Shown here piece after piece: positions 52,377 to 61,664 of a DNA stretch of 64,000 bases. Both the position numbers and the translations under genes were made by a program. Position 1 is the first letter of the stretch; each line of letters starts with the position of its first letter. The DNA is from Planctomycetota bacterium (GTDB lineage: Bacteria > Planctomycetota > Planctomycetia > Pirellulales > Lacipirellulaceae), in NCBI GenBank assembly GCA_029259915.1, contig JAJDED010000001.1, positions 5,001 to 69,000 of the forward strand. Direction: 5' to 3'. Under the pieces are notes generated by a model. It made no database searches and was not told the origin of the DNA. It saw nothing but the letters and a program-made list of their open reading frames with translations.

Positions 52377-54359
52377 ATGATCCGAATTTGGAAAATATTT
52401 TTACTGTGCGGAGTAATAATGTTCAACGCCCAAGCCACATCGGCCCAAGGCACGGTGGCTCGTCAATGGGACGATGCCCTACTCAACGCGATTCGCATTG
52501 ACTTCCCAGCACCAACGGTCCATTCCAGAAACCTCTATCATACGTCGGCTGCGATGTACGACGCCTGGTCGGCATTCGACAACACTGCGGCAGGAGTGTT
52601 CTTCCATGAAAAGCACTCCGTCGGTAATGTCGCAACAGCCCGAGACGAGGCGATTAGCTATGCTGCCTATCGCGTACTTTCCGAACGTTATACCCACGCG
52701 GTGGATCCGGTGGCATCGCAAACTCTGTTCGACAACTTGATGACAACGCTTGGCTACGACAAAAACATCACCACTACCATCGGCAACACTCCCGCTGCGA
52801 TCGGCAATCGCATCGCCCAGCAAATACTCGCCGCCTCGCTCAACGATGGCTCGAACGAAGCCAACAATTACGTCGACAACACAGGCTACTCCCCAACCAA
52901 CACGCCGATGATTGTCGACCATCCATCGATTACCGGACCTTCCGGAACTCCACTGGCCAACCCAAATCATTGGCAACCTTTGTTTATCAATTCGGCTGTC
53001 ACACAAAATGGTCTATTGGGTACGGATCTACAGGAATACATCGGTCCACATTGGGGCAGTGTAGAAACATTTGCCATGGGCAAGCAGGGCAATCCTGTTC
53101 CATTCAGTTGGTCGGCAATCGACCCGGGCGCACCGCCGCAACTTGGTGGCGTGGGAGATGCCGAATATCGCGACAATGCCTTGCTGTTAATTCGCTACAG
53201 CAACGGGCTCGATCCCAACCAGGGCCCAGGGACTCAGATGATTAACATTTCTCCCAACACAGCAGGGAATCGTCCTCTCGGCACGCACACCGATCAAGGC
53301 TATGCCGTGAACCCAGCAACCAGCCTACCGTACGCCGATAATTTTGTTTCGCGCTCCGACTACGGACGCGTGCTGGCTGAGTTTTGGGCTGACGGCCCCA
53401 GTTCGGAAACTCCTCCTGGTCATTGGAACGTACTGGCCAACGAGGTGTCGGATAATCCGCTAGTGATTAAGAAAATCGGTGGTGTTGGTCCGGTTGTTTC
53501 GGATCTGGAATGGGACGTGAAAATGTATCTCGGACTCAACGGAGCCGTGCATGACTCCGCGGTTGCCGCTTGGGGTGCCAAGCGGGAGTACGATTACGTC
53601 CGGCCTATTACCATCATTCGCTACATGGGAAGCCTCGGGCAATCGACTGACATGGGTGCCGCAAATTACCATGCCGACGGTTTGCCTTTGGAAGCCGAGT
53701 TAGTGGAAACGATCACGGCATCCTCGATTGCCCCGGGCGGCAAGCACCGCAACGCCTACATCAACGCCAACCGCTTGGCCAACGGAGCGTTTTCCCCCGA
53801 TTTCAACTTAACCGAAGCCGAAATGGTTGGAAAAGTCGCCGTCAAGGCTTGGAATCATGAGCCCGATGATCCTACTACCCAGATAAGCGGCATCGATTGG
53901 ATACTTTCAGAAAACTGGGTGCCCTTTCAGCAGGATAACTTCGTTACGCCAGCCTTTGCCGCCTATGTGTCGGGACACAGCACGTTCAGCCGTGCCGCGG
54001 CAGAAGTATTGGCCCTGTTCACCGGCAGCGAGTACTTCCCCGGCGGCCTTGGCGAAGCGACCTTCCTGATGAACGACTATCTCGACTTCGAACTTGGGCC
54101 CTCAGGCAACATCACTCTGAATTGGGCCACGTATTTTGACGCAGCCGACGAGGCGGGCATTTCTAGGCTCTATGGGGGCATCCACGTTCCGCCTGATGAT
54201 TTCGCCGGGCGTATCATGGGCGCGACCATCGGCCAAGACTCTTTTGCACTGGCCATGCAGTACTACGCCGGGATTCCTGAACCCTCGACGCTACTGCTGG
54301 CCGCTGCCGGAATCCTTGCCGCGGGATGCACCCGTCGACGTTCTGTGCTCCGGTCATAA
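52377..54359 (+). CDS. Vanadium-dependent haloperoxidase with PEP-CTERM anchor
   Basis: 660 residues from the ATG at 52377, with TAGGAGAAC upstream. A signal peptide (IFLLCGVIMFNAQATSAQG) opens it. The vanadate pocket of this family can be read: Lys402 and Arg409-Pro (KREYDYVRP), Ser-Gly-His534 (YVSGHSTFSRAAAE), and Arg597 and His603 (RLYGGIHVPPDDFAG), with the same spacings as fungal chloroperoxidase. The C-terminus is IPEPSTLLLAAAGILAAG followed by TRRRS, a PEP-CTERM signal. It would oxidise halides with hydrogen peroxide at the cell surface; a phosphatase role is the alternative in this superfamily. A hairpin-containing gap of 72 bases separates it from the convergent neighbour. Confidence 0.92.
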   Translation: MIRIWKIFLLCGVIMFNAQATSAQGTVARQWDDALLNAIRIDFPAPTVHSRNLYHTSAAMYDAWSAFDNTAAGVFFHEKHSVGNVATARDEAISYAAYRVLSERYTHAVDPVASQTLFDNLMTTLGYDKNITTTIGNTPAAIGNRIAQQILAASLNDGSNEANNYVDNTGYSPTNTPMIVDHPSITGPSGTPLANPNHWQPLFINSAVTQNGLLGTDLQEYIGPHWGSVETFAMGKQGNPVPFSWSAIDPGAPPQLGGVGDAEYRDNALLLIRYSNGLDPNQGPGTQMINISPNTAGNRPLGTHTDQGYAVNPATSLPYADNFVSRSDYGRVLAEFWADGPSSETPPGHWNVLANEVSDNPLVIKKIGGVGPVVSDLEWDVKMYLGLNGAVHDSAVAAWGAKREYDYVRPITIIRYMGSLGQSTDMGAANYHADGLPLEAELVETITASSIAPGGKHRNAYINANRLANGAFSPDFNLTEAEMVGKVAVKAWNHEPDDPTTQISGIDWILSENWVPFQQDNFVTPAFAAYVSGHSTFSRAAAEVLALFTGSEYFPGGLGEATFLMNDYLDFELGPSGNITLNWATYFDAADEAGISRLYGGIHVPPDDFAGRIMGATIGQDSFALAMQYYAGIPEPSTLLLAAAGILAAGCTRRRSVLRS

Positions 54360-54361
54360 AT

Positions 54362-54431
54362 TTGTCTGGCGAATAGCCGGCTCACATGCCTCTGGCTATT
54401 CCCAGACCGCGTGGCGGTCCGGCTATCCAGC
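54362..54431. terminator. Palindromic region between convergent genes
   Basis: TCTGGCGAATAGCC and GGCTATTCCCAGA form a 13-base inverted repeat with one unpaired base, followed by ACCGCGTGGCGGTCCGG, another short palindrome. There is no T-run. It separates the haloperoxidase stop from the opposite-strand stop, so it may end transcription both ways. Confidence 0.5.
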
Positions 54432-55646
54432 TTAATGATGTACGACTCTGACGCGGCTACGGCGACAAACCACGCCCCAGCCACTTGCTGCTATGAGCAA
54501 CAATGCAAGGCTACTTGGCTCGGGGACAGTTTCCAACCCACTTACGGGGGCACCCCCGGCGGAAGCTGCGCGCTGCCAGATTAAGAAATCACTTCCATCC
54601 ACATCGCCGTCTTGATCGGCGTCGCCTTGCGTCCAAAACTGTCCGGTCTGGCCGTGATGGAGTTGCCATTGGCTGAGGTCGAGGCTGTCGACCACGCCAT
54701 CAAGGTTTATGTCTCCCGGTGTTGCTTCTGCAAGTAGAAGTGGTTCGTAGCTCCCCAGATGGTGAATGGCAAACCCATCGAATGACGGTCTGGGAAGAAA
54801 TTGTGCTTCGGCCAGGGCAAGTTCTGTCTCCATAAAGGCGATTCCTTCGTCGAAGAAAGTCACCAACTCCGGAACTTGAGGGCCCAGTGTCTCGACTCCG
54901 ATCTCGACGGGTTTGCCGACGAGATCGCCGTAATCGAGCCAAGGCTGTGCCTTTGGGACAATACCATCGGCACCCAATGCAAAATCGCGGTAGTCCAACA
55001 GGGTTACGCTATCGTAGATATCTTGCACGTGCTGGTGAGCAGGCTTGGTTACGCCATCCCACAGCGTGTTATTGATATAAGAAAACTGGGTCGCCGCTAA
55101 AATAAAAGCGGTATCTGCGCTGACGGGCATGCTCGACCCAGCAGCGTCCCTTAACTGGATATATTCCGAGGAGAGTGTGAGATATTGCTGAAGCGTGCCT
55201 GCCGGATCGGTTCCCCATTGTGGAAGCGACCAGGGCTCATTGTCGAAATGTGCACCGTCGAACTGCTCATTGGGTAAGCTGGCGGCGTTGAAGTCGAGAA
55301 CGCTCTGAAATCTTGCGATCGCCTGAGCATGAGATGCTCCTGGAAGCACAAAACTGGGATCGCCATCCAAGGAAATCGCTTTCATTCCACGCGCGTGCAT
55401 GTCGGCGATCAGCGATCGGTAGGAACCAGGATTCGTGGCGATTGTAGTCGCGTCAATCCAGAGAAAACCGGTGTCGATACCTTGGCTTTCCCACAGGTTA
55501 AGCACATGGTCGCGCCTCACCGGATTGCTCATCATGTTGAACACATCGCTCCAAACCCATTGCGATCTTCCCGTCGCGGTTGCAAACGCTGACGGTGTTG
55601 TCGAGAACAGCAACAGGACCAATAGGATGAAGTGTTTGAAACGCAT
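54432..55646 (-). CDS. Exported TIM-barrel-like protein with dockerin-type repeat and PEP-CTERM anchor
   Basis: 404 residues. Signal peptide at 1-24 (FILLVLLLFSTTPSAFA). Residues 25-310 (SQWVWSDVFNMMSNPVRRDH, FLWIDATTIATNPGSYRSL, GMKAISLDGDPSFVL, FDGAHFDNEPWSLPQWG, VLDFNAASL) look like a (beta/alpha)8 glycosidase-type fold, with acidic residues in DGAHFDNEPW near the strand ends. Dockerin-like repeats follow (GDINLDGVVDSLDLSQWQLH, GDADQDGDVDGSDFLIWQRA), then VPEPSSLALLLIAASGWGVV, a PEP-CTERM signal. A surface carbohydrate-acting enzyme is inferred; the family is not certain. Confidence 0.8.
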   Translation of the reverse strand: MRFKHFILLVLLLFSTTPSAFATATGRSQWVWSDVFNMMSNPVRRDHVLNLWESQGIDTGFLWIDATTIATNPGSYRSLIADMHARGMKAISLDGDPSFVLPGASHAQAIARFQSVLDFNAASLPNEQFDGAHFDNEPWSLPQWGTDPAGTLQQYLTLSSEYIQLRDAAGSSMPVSADTAFILAATQFSYINNTLWDGVTKPAHQHVQDIYDSVTLLDYRDFALGADGIVPKAQPWLDYGDLVGKPVEIGVETLGPQVPELVTFFDEGIAFMETELALAEAQFLPRPSFDGFAIHHLGSYEPLLLAEATPGDINLDGVVDSLDLSQWQLHHGQTGQFWTQGDADQDGDVDGSDFLIWQRAASAGGAPVSGLETVPEPSSLALLLIAASGWGVVCRRSRVRVVHH

Positions 55647-55682
55647 ATTTATTCTGACTCTGATCTGAAATCACAGACTCAA

Positions 55683-56279
55683 CTAACTGCGCTGACGATA
55701 GAGCGACGCATCGACCATGGCAGTCATGGCAGCTTCATCCAATCCGCCATCGAAAAAATCGTTTAACTTACTGGCTACTTCGGTGGGATTCTCCACGCAA
55801 TTCCGGTGCGCCACATGCAGCAGAGGATAGCCCGCGCTCTGGACAAAGTCTTCTGCACGCAGCAAATGGCCTTGAAATACTTTCGACAATTGCTCGGTCG
55901 ATAGTCGGGCACCAGCCTTTCCGCTACGTTCGAGCATCTTCGACTGCGAACGAAGAATTTCGTCCATGTCGCGATCCATAAAGACAATGCGGTACGACCC
56001 TGCCGGTATGCTCGGCAATAGCGGGGCCACGATTTTGATGACATGCCCTTTTGCATCGTTTAGCCAGGAATTGTCTCGCGCGAGCGACTTTACTTTCTCG
56101 TATTCGTAGTAGCCCTTGGGATTATCATCGTCGTCTACACGGACCTCGTCCTTCCAAGGCGCTATGCCGCCCGCCGTGAGCATTTGCATCATCATCGACG
56201 TGCCGGAACGAGGCAGACCAGACACGATGGTCACTGATTCTTCGCAACTAGGGACGTGGGAATTCATAGACATACTCAC
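55683..56279 (-). CDS. Sulfotransferase-like protein
   Basis: 198 residues. VTIVSGLPRSGTSMMMQML is a 5'-PSB loop for PAPS binding in sulfotransferases, with the GLPRSGTS pattern intact. A second motif (SYRIVFMDRDMDEILRSQSK) matches the 3'-phosphate-binding loop, though the usual R-x-P is changed. The protein is short for the family (usually 230-350 residues). It has no signal peptide, so it would act in the cytosol. It lies between two exported dockerin/PEP-CTERM proteins, suggesting sulfation of an envelope glycan or small molecule, though no partner can be proved. Confidence 0.75.
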   Translation of the reverse strand: MSMSMNSHVPSCEESVTIVSGLPRSGTSMMMQMLTAGGIAPWKDEVRVDDDDNPKGYYEYEKVKSLARDNSWLNDAKGHVIKIVAPLLPSIPAGSYRIVFMDRDMDEILRSQSKMLERSGKAGARLSTEQLSKVFQGHLLRAEDFVQSAGYPLLHVAHRNCVENPTEVASKLNDFFDGGLDEAAMTAMVDASLYRQRS

Positions 56280-56303
56280 ACTATACTTTAAAACCGATGA
56301 GAA

Positions 56304-57905
56304 CTACTTCCGCCGCATCATAAGCATCCCGAAAATTCCAAGGAGTAGTGCGGAAGCGGAGGTAGGTTCTGGAACAGCCGCAAGAGCAGACACCGGCGCC
56401 CCGGCGGGCACCCCGAACTGACTTTCCCAGAGCGCCAAGTCGCTTCCGTCTACGGTTCCACTATTGTTGGCATCTCCCTCGCTATGCAAACTGCCCGTGC
56501 CAACACCACGTTGCCAGGCAAGGAAATCACTTCCGGTAACTTCAAGGTCGGCGTCGAAGTCAGCGTTGTTGATCGAGCCCAAACCGATGATCTGATCGTA
56601 GTTGAGTTCAGCGAACCCTGTGCCATTTGCGTTGAACACAATCAATTTGATCATCGCGTCGCTCAAGTCGGCAAAGGTAGGTGCTAACGAATCGGTTCCG
56701 CTTTGAAAATCCTCGAAGGCCACGATAAATTGTTGATACGTGTCGGTCATCGTAACAACAGGAGCAAAAAACTCTTCGCCCGAAGGCGTTTCTATCGCGA
56801 TATTTAGTTCTTTCAAGCCGACGAAAGGTGGTTGCCCTGCGACATCCTTGAACAAAGCGTCTACCGACAAGCCGACAAACGTGGATAAATCGAGCCCCGC
56901 GGGAGAAACGTCGACAATGCCAAAATTGCCTGCGTCGGGGATGCTGTAATCTCCAATGTGAAAACGCCCTTGCCCCACAGAACCACCTGTTGGCAATTCG
57001 CCAAACGAAGTGCCAACGGCCCCAAACGATCCCCAACCTTGAGCACCGGTTTCAAAATCGAAGAGTACCGTATCGTCCACCGGGGGCGGGGGAATGAACT
57101 GGAAATCGTTAATTAAGACTTCCACCGGTTGGCCGCCGAGGGGGCCGTTGATGTGACCGTCAGCACCGCTTACCCATAAATTCAGGCGAAAGTTTTCTCG
57201 ATCTGGTGTCGGTACAAATTGGGTTACCCCATCCTCGAGAACCGTGTACTGATGGATCACGTCCGCCGGGGAAAAATGGAGCGGCGAATGATGCCCCTTC
57301 AAGGTGGTGAACTCCACTTTGCCGGGCGACCAGGTAAAGAAACGCGTTAACTTGGAGTCAAGGCTAAGATCCGGCAGTGTGTACCGCTGCAGGTTGCCGG
57401 GCACAGCGAAGGGCTGGACGACCACTTGGGAAGTTGTCGGGTCCGCCGGATTGCCAAAACGGGCATCTTCGAAATCGATTTCCCGAAATGGGTCGACAGC
57501 GGTTGTGTCAAAGGTAAACGCTCCGAACACGGCTTTCGCATCGAGGATGTCCTGCCGACTGTCGGTCTGGAACATGTAAGTGCCGTAGCCAAGGTTCGCG
57601 TCCAGTATCACTTCGGTGCTGAACCAGGTAGGACCCGATTGTTTAATGGTAAGGTGCAGTCCTGCCGCATCCGACCAAACGTGGTTCGGATCTTCTGAAA
57701 ACTTGTTATCTCCGGGGCCAACAACCGTTGTCGAGTGCTTGATATTCCAGGTGCGTCCTGCAAACCCCAATGATTGGTGCTCCGCTACAGCGGGGGAACA
57801 CCAAGAAGAGAGACCCAAAGCAAGCAAAACACAGCAGCATGCCAGAGACCGGCGACAGATCATAATAAGTACGTTCTCAAAGCAGAGACGCCAAAAAGTG
57901 TACAT
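56304..57905 (-). CDS. GH16-like exported protein with dockerin-type repeats and PEP-CTERM anchor
   Basis: 533 residues from the ATG at 57905, which has AAGAGGTG upstream. A signal segment (SLACCCVLLALGLSSWC) is followed by a concanavalin-like domain (about residues 40-290: GLHLTIKQSGPTWFSTEVIL, GYGTYMFQTDSRQD). REIDFEDARF carries the ExDxxE pattern of GH16 glucanases and galactanases. Residues 300-445 form a carbohydrate-binding-type beta-sandwich (VLFDFETGAQGWGSFGAVGT). Two dockerin-like repeats (ADFDADLEVTGSDFLAWQRG, GDANNSGTVDGSDLALWESQ) and AVPEPTSASALLLGIFGMLM close it. It would cut a beta-linked polysaccharide at the cell surface. Confidence 0.82.
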   Translation of the reverse strand: MYTFWRLCFENVLIMICRRSLACCCVLLALGLSSWCSPAVAEHQSLGFAGRTWNIKHSTTVVGPGDNKFSEDPNHVWSDAAGLHLTIKQSGPTWFSTEVILDANLGYGTYMFQTDSRQDILDAKAVFGAFTFDTTAVDPFREIDFEDARFGNPADPTTSQVVVQPFAVPGNLQRYTLPDLSLDSKLTRFFTWSPGKVEFTTLKGHHSPLHFSPADVIHQYTVLEDGVTQFVPTPDRENFRLNLWVSGADGHINGPLGGQPVEVLINDFQFIPPPPVDDTVLFDFETGAQGWGSFGAVGTSFGELPTGGSVGQGRFHIGDYSIPDAGNFGIVDVSPAGLDLSTFVGLSVDALFKDVAGQPPFVGLKELNIAIETPSGEEFFAPVVTMTDTYQQFIVAFEDFQSGTDSLAPTFADLSDAMIKLIVFNANGTGFAELNYDQIIGLGSINNADFDADLEVTGSDFLAWQRGVGTGSLHSEGDANNSGTVDGSDLALWESQFGVPAGAPVSALAAVPEPTSASALLLGIFGMLMMRRK

Positions 57906-58304
57906 ATCTACCACCTCTTGCTAGAATAAGTCCTGAACGACCGACCGACGGAGTTTGGACAAAGCCAAGCTATTCCTGGCCTCGAGAAGCTTCTGGCCAG
58001 TCTGAGTCTGGATTTCCTGATGCCGTAAGCTGAACTAACCACGGCAGATAGGGCTATTTGGAAAACTATTTCGGATAAATTGGTAAAAAAGCTTGCAACG
58101 ATAAATCTACTTTATTAAGATACTTGTTATGACGTGAAAGTCAAGCCCCTACGTTCCCTAGACAGTTGGGGGAGACGACGCGTGCCGCCCATATTTTTAG
58201 GCTATTTACGATCCTGGCGGCTTAAAAACAAGACAAGGCACGTTTGTGTTTGAGTCTTGGGGGATCTTTTCGGCAGTTTTCTTTTAACGAGGAGATGATG
58301 ACTA
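57906..58304. promoter_or_regulatory. Divergent upstream region (no gene seen)
   Basis: About 400 bases between divergent starts, the GH16-like gene leftward and a PEP-CTERM gene rightward. ACGAGGAGATGATGAC is the ribosome site of the latter. No gene or repeat is evident. Confidence 0.5.
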
Positions 58305-59129
58305 ATGAAAGTTGACAATAGTGGCTCCACTCGGAGCGATCGATCGAAAGATCGCCGCCAAAAGTTTGCACGCAAACTAAAGTTCTATTCTACCGCAGCT
58401 GGCCTCGGTGCCTTCGCTTGCTCTTCGGCTGCACAAGGTGCAATCGTCGTTACTGACGTTGTAGACGTCACAATCACCAACAACGCCAGTGGCATTTCTC
58501 AGTTCATCGACATCAATGCTGATGGCGTTGGTCCTGCTGAGTTCTCAATCATTGCACCCGGTGCTCAAAACCAGATTCGCATCGGTGGCGGACCGCTCAG
58601 TGGTCCCGTGAATGACGAGCGTGGTGGACATGTTGGGCTTGTTCCTTACACCGCGGTCCCCGCACCTTCCGTGCCCGGCGCTGGTGAAGGCAACCAGGTT
58701 CTCTCAGTCTTTGGCAACCCTGGTTCGGCCTTTCCAGCTGATCCCAATCCTGGTTACTACGTTGAGTCGGTTCCTCTGAATTTCCCGATCAGCCGCGCAA
58801 CGATGTCACCTTCGTTTTACGCAGATGTCGCAGCTCGCGGGCTCTACGCTGCCTACAACAAGGTAGACAATAACCGGTACGTCGGTCTCCAATGGGACTT
58901 CGACGGCACCGGCGACGTCCGCTACGGTTGGGCACAGATCGACGTGAATCCTCCGGCCGCTTCTGGATCGGCGTATCATAACTGGAGTGCAACTCTTACG
59001 GCTTTCGCCTTTGAGATGACGCCTAATACGCCAATTGGTGCAGGTGAAATTCCTGAGCCGACTTCGTTGGCTTTGTTGGCTGCTGGGGCAGGCGGACTCG
59101 GTTTGATTCGCCGCCGTCGGCAAAAGTAG
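58305..59129 (+). CDS. PEP-CTERM sorting domain protein with long basic N-terminus
   Basis: 274 residues. The first 30 residues are strongly basic (SDRSKDRRQKFARKLKF) before the hydrophobic AAGLGAFACSSAAQGA, an unusually long n-region for a signal peptide. The mature part begins IVVTDVVDVTITNNASGISQ and has GLQWDFDGTGDVRYGWAQID, a beta-rich domain of unknown function. The end is EIPEPTSLALLAAGAGGLGL then IRRRRQK, a PEP-CTERM anchor. An intrinsic terminator follows 42 bases after the stop, so the gene is probably a single unit. Confidence 0.85.
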   Translation: MKVDNSGSTRSDRSKDRRQKFARKLKFYSTAAGLGAFACSSAAQGAIVVTDVVDVTITNNASGISQFIDINADGVGPAEFSIIAPGAQNQIRIGGGPLSGPVNDERGGHVGLVPYTAVPAPSVPGAGEGNQVLSVFGNPGSAFPADPNPGYYVESVPLNFPISRATMSPSFYADVAARGLYAAYNKVDNNRYVGLQWDFDGTGDVRYGWAQIDVNPPAASGSAYHNWSATLTAFAFEMTPNTPIGAGEIPEPTSLALLAAGAGGLGLIRRRRQK

Positions 59130-59170
59130 AAAAACGGTTAACAATATTCGTTAGTCGTTGATAAAATAGA

Positions 59171-59205
59171 GGAGGAGTACACATGGTGTGTGCTCCTCCT
59201 TTTTT
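59171..59205 (+). terminator. Intrinsic terminator
   Basis: GGAGGAGTACACA and TGTGTGCTCCTCC pair around TGG and are followed by six T residues. It closes the PEP-CTERM gene at 58305-59129. Confidence 0.92.
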
Positions 59206-59279
59206 GTTTGGTAATGTGGTTAGTTGTCTGTGGTGTGTCGCATGCCTCTGACCACTGACCTGTTGTTTAACCACAAGTT

Positions 59280-59515
59280 TGGAATAGGAGTTTTGGCCGA
59301 AGGCCTTTTTTACCGTAGCCTAGGGCAAGTATAGCGCCGCCCTAGGATATCTGGATTCCGAAACACCTTTTGGCCGAAGGTCATACTCACACGTTTGATT
59401 TGTCCATTAGGTGAAGCAGGCCTTCAGCCAAATGCCGAGATACCCGACTCAGACACCTGGGGCGGCACTTCGTTTGCCCCAGGCTACGGTGATAAAAGGC
59501 CTTTGGCCAACTATC
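59280..59515. repeat. Cluster of short GGCCGAAGGCC-type repeats
   Basis: The core TTTTGGCCGAAGGCC occurs at about 59291, TTTTGGCCGAAGGTC at about 59366, GGCCTTCAGCCAAA at about 59422 and AAGGCCTTTGGCCA at about 59496. Between them ACCGTAGCCTAGGGC and its variant GCCCCAGGCTACGGT are inverted to one another (59313 and 59476). It contains no gene and may be a planctomycete interspersed element. Confidence 0.7.
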
Positions 59516-59587
59516 ACGACACAGACGTGTGTATAAACAACTGACAACGGACCCCTAACAACTGACAACATTCGCAGGACATATGTC

Positions 59588-61567
59588 ATGAGCAAACGGT
59601 TAGCCAAAAAGATATTGCTAATTGGATGGGACGGAGCCGACTGGCAGATGATCCGTCCGCTGATAGAACAAGGAAAAATGCCCGTACTCAAGGGGCTGAT
59701 GGAGCGCGGTGTTACGGGAAATCTCGCCACGATTCAGCCGATTCTCTCTCCCATGCTGTGGAATTCTATTGCCACCGGCAAGCGAGCCGACAAACATGGG
59801 ATATATAGTTTCATCGAGCCGAACCCCGATCGATCCGGAGTCAGGCCGGTCACTAGCACCTCGCGGAAGTGCAAAGCGATTTGGAACATTCTGACGCAGA
59901 TGGAAATGACCTCCCAGGTTGTCTCTTGGTTTGCCAGCCATCCGGCCGAGCCGATCAACGGTTCGATCGTTAGCAACTTGTTCGTGGCACAGACCACCGC
60001 TGGAGGGGAAAACATCTACAAGTTCCCCTCAGGCACGTTCTATCCGGAAAGCCTCGCGGAGGAAATGAAGCCGCTGATTGTGGGGATTGGTCAGATGGAA
60101 GCAGACGCCCTTCAGCAATTTATCCCTCGAGCTGCCGAGATTGACCAGGAAAAGGACGACCGGCTATTAAAACTTGCTGGCCTGATTGCTCGCACGGGGT
60201 CCGTGCAGTCGGCAGGCACCCATTTGCTTGCCAAGAATAAGGATTGGGATCTTACGGCTCTCTATTTTATAGGCATCGACGAGTTCGGACACACGTTTAT
60301 GCCCTATCACCCTCCACAGCTTGAAGGGGTTTCGGAGCAAGACGTAGCCATGTTTGGCCAAGTGATGGAGAACTGCTATCGTTTTCACGACATGATGCTT
60401 GAGACACAACTCAAGCTGGCAGGCCCTGATGCCACGGTGATTATTATCAGCGATCACGGTTTCAAAAACGACGAACTGCGTCCAGGGACAGATGGGATGG
60501 ACAATCCAACGGGATGGCACCGTCACCACGGCATTGCGTGTTTGGCAGGTCCGGGAATCAAGCAAGGAGAAACGCTTTACGGTGCCACGATACTAGACGT
60601 CACTCCAACAATTCTTGCCTTGCTTGGCCTGCCCGTGAGCGAGGACATGGATGGTCGACCTTGGATGGAAATCTTCGAAGGGGCGGAGCCCGTCGACAGA
60701 ATTCCCAGTTGGGAGGAAGTCGAAGGCGAAGCGGGATTGCATTCCGAGGATGTTCGAGAAGATCCCTCCGAGTCGGCCGAGGCGATCAAGCACCTGGTCG
60801 ACTTGGGCTATATCGAAGCACCCAGCGACGATACAGAAAAGGCGGTTGAGGACTGCCTGCTCGACCAGCGCAATAATCTGTTACTGGCATTGACCACAAG
60901 TCGACGGGCCGCCAACGCTATCCCCTTGCTGCAGGAGCTCGCTGCAGAGCACCCCGACGCACCTTTCTACAAATATCGTTTGGCCGCGCTGTTTGCCAGC
61001 ATGGGTGACTTCGACAAGTGTGAAGAGACGATTTCTACAATGTCTAAAGAAATGCTCAGTGCGGTCGATGTTCAATTCTTGCTCGCCCGGATTGTGCACT
61101 CTCGAGGGGACAAACAAGGCGCGTTCCAGGTGGTCCAGTCAATTCTTAAGTCGGGTTTGGCAGACATTACCATGGTAAACAATGTGGGGAGATTCTTGAT
61201 CGAGCTTGAATGCTGGGAGCAGGCAAAGACCGTATTCGAGCAATCGCTTGAGTCTTACGCGGAAAATCCGGTAGCGTTAGATGGCTTGGCCCAATTCTAC
61301 AATGAACTCGGCCAATTCGAGGACGCTGCGGAACATGCGCTCGAGGCGGTAAGCCTGCAACACCATTTTCCTGAAGCACACTTCCACTTGGGCGTAGCCT
61401 TGCGAGGAATGCAGCATGCAGAAGATGCCATCGCCGCATTTGAAACCAGCCTCTCAATGGGGCACAACACAGCCGAGGCGCATGAACAACTGGCCTCATT
61501 GTATCTACGCAAGGATCCAGTGCGGGCCAAGCAGCATGCTAGCCTCGCCGACCAGCCTTTGGCGTAA
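59588..61567 (+). CDS. Type I phosphodiesterase/nucleotide pyrophosphatase with C-terminal TPRs
   Basis: 659 residues. The N-terminal 370 residues are an alkaline phosphatase-superfamily domain: KILLIGWDGADWQMIRPLIE (metal-binding Asp), ATIQPILSPMLWNSIATGKR (catalytic Ser/Thr region), YFIGIDEFGHTFMPYHPP, IISDHGFKNDELRP and GWHRHHGIACLAGPGI with TILDVTPTILALLGLP. Residues 430-640 are tetratricopeptide-like helices (ALDGLAQFYNELGQFEDAAE, HFHLGVALRGMQHAEDAIAA). There is no signal peptide, so it is probably cytosolic or peripheral. It may hydrolyse a phosphodiester or nucleotide in a complex held by the TPRs. Substrate is unknown. Confidence 0.88.
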   Translation: MSKRLAKKILLIGWDGADWQMIRPLIEQGKMPVLKGLMERGVTGNLATIQPILSPMLWNSIATGKRADKHGIYSFIEPNPDRSGVRPVTSTSRKCKAIWNILTQMEMTSQVVSWFASHPAEPINGSIVSNLFVAQTTAGGENIYKFPSGTFYPESLAEEMKPLIVGIGQMEADALQQFIPRAAEIDQEKDDRLLKLAGLIARTGSVQSAGTHLLAKNKDWDLTALYFIGIDEFGHTFMPYHPPQLEGVSEQDVAMFGQVMENCYRFHDMMLETQLKLAGPDATVIIISDHGFKNDELRPGTDGMDNPTGWHRHHGIACLAGPGIKQGETLYGATILDVTPTILALLGLPVSEDMDGRPWMEIFEGAEPVDRIPSWEEVEGEAGLHSEDVREDPSESAEAIKHLVDLGYIEAPSDDTEKAVEDCLLDQRNNLLLALTTSRRAANAIPLLQELAAEHPDAPFYKYRLAALFASMGDFDKCEETISTMSKEMLSAVDVQFLLARIVHSRGDKQGAFQVVQSILKSGLADITMVNNVGRFLIELECWEQAKTVFEQSLESYAENPVALDGLAQFYNELGQFEDAAEHALEAVSLQHHFPEAHFHLGVALRGMQHAEDAIAAFETSLSMGHNTAEAHEQLASLYLRKDPVRAKQHASLADQPLA

Positions 61568-61570
61568 GGC

Positions 61571-61664
61571 GGAGAGTCAAGGGTCAAGAGTCCAGAGTCG
61601 AGAGCCAGAAAATAAGGGGTCTTACTTCCACTCTGGCTCTCGACTCTTCGCCTTAGACTCTCCC
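61571..61664. repeat. Imperfect inverted repeat after the phosphodiesterase gene
   Basis: GGAGAGTCAAGGGTCAAGAG then TCCAGAGTCGAGAGCCAGA on the left is mirrored by CTCTGGCTCTCGACTCTTCG then CCTTAGACTCTCC on the right. It resembles the arrangement at 6710-6803 in design but not in sequence. It could act as a terminator or be a mobile palindrome. Confidence 0.7.

Noticed and set aside
59280..59515. CRISPR array
   Set aside because: The repeats are short, of mixed orientation and irregular in spacing, and no cas genes are present.
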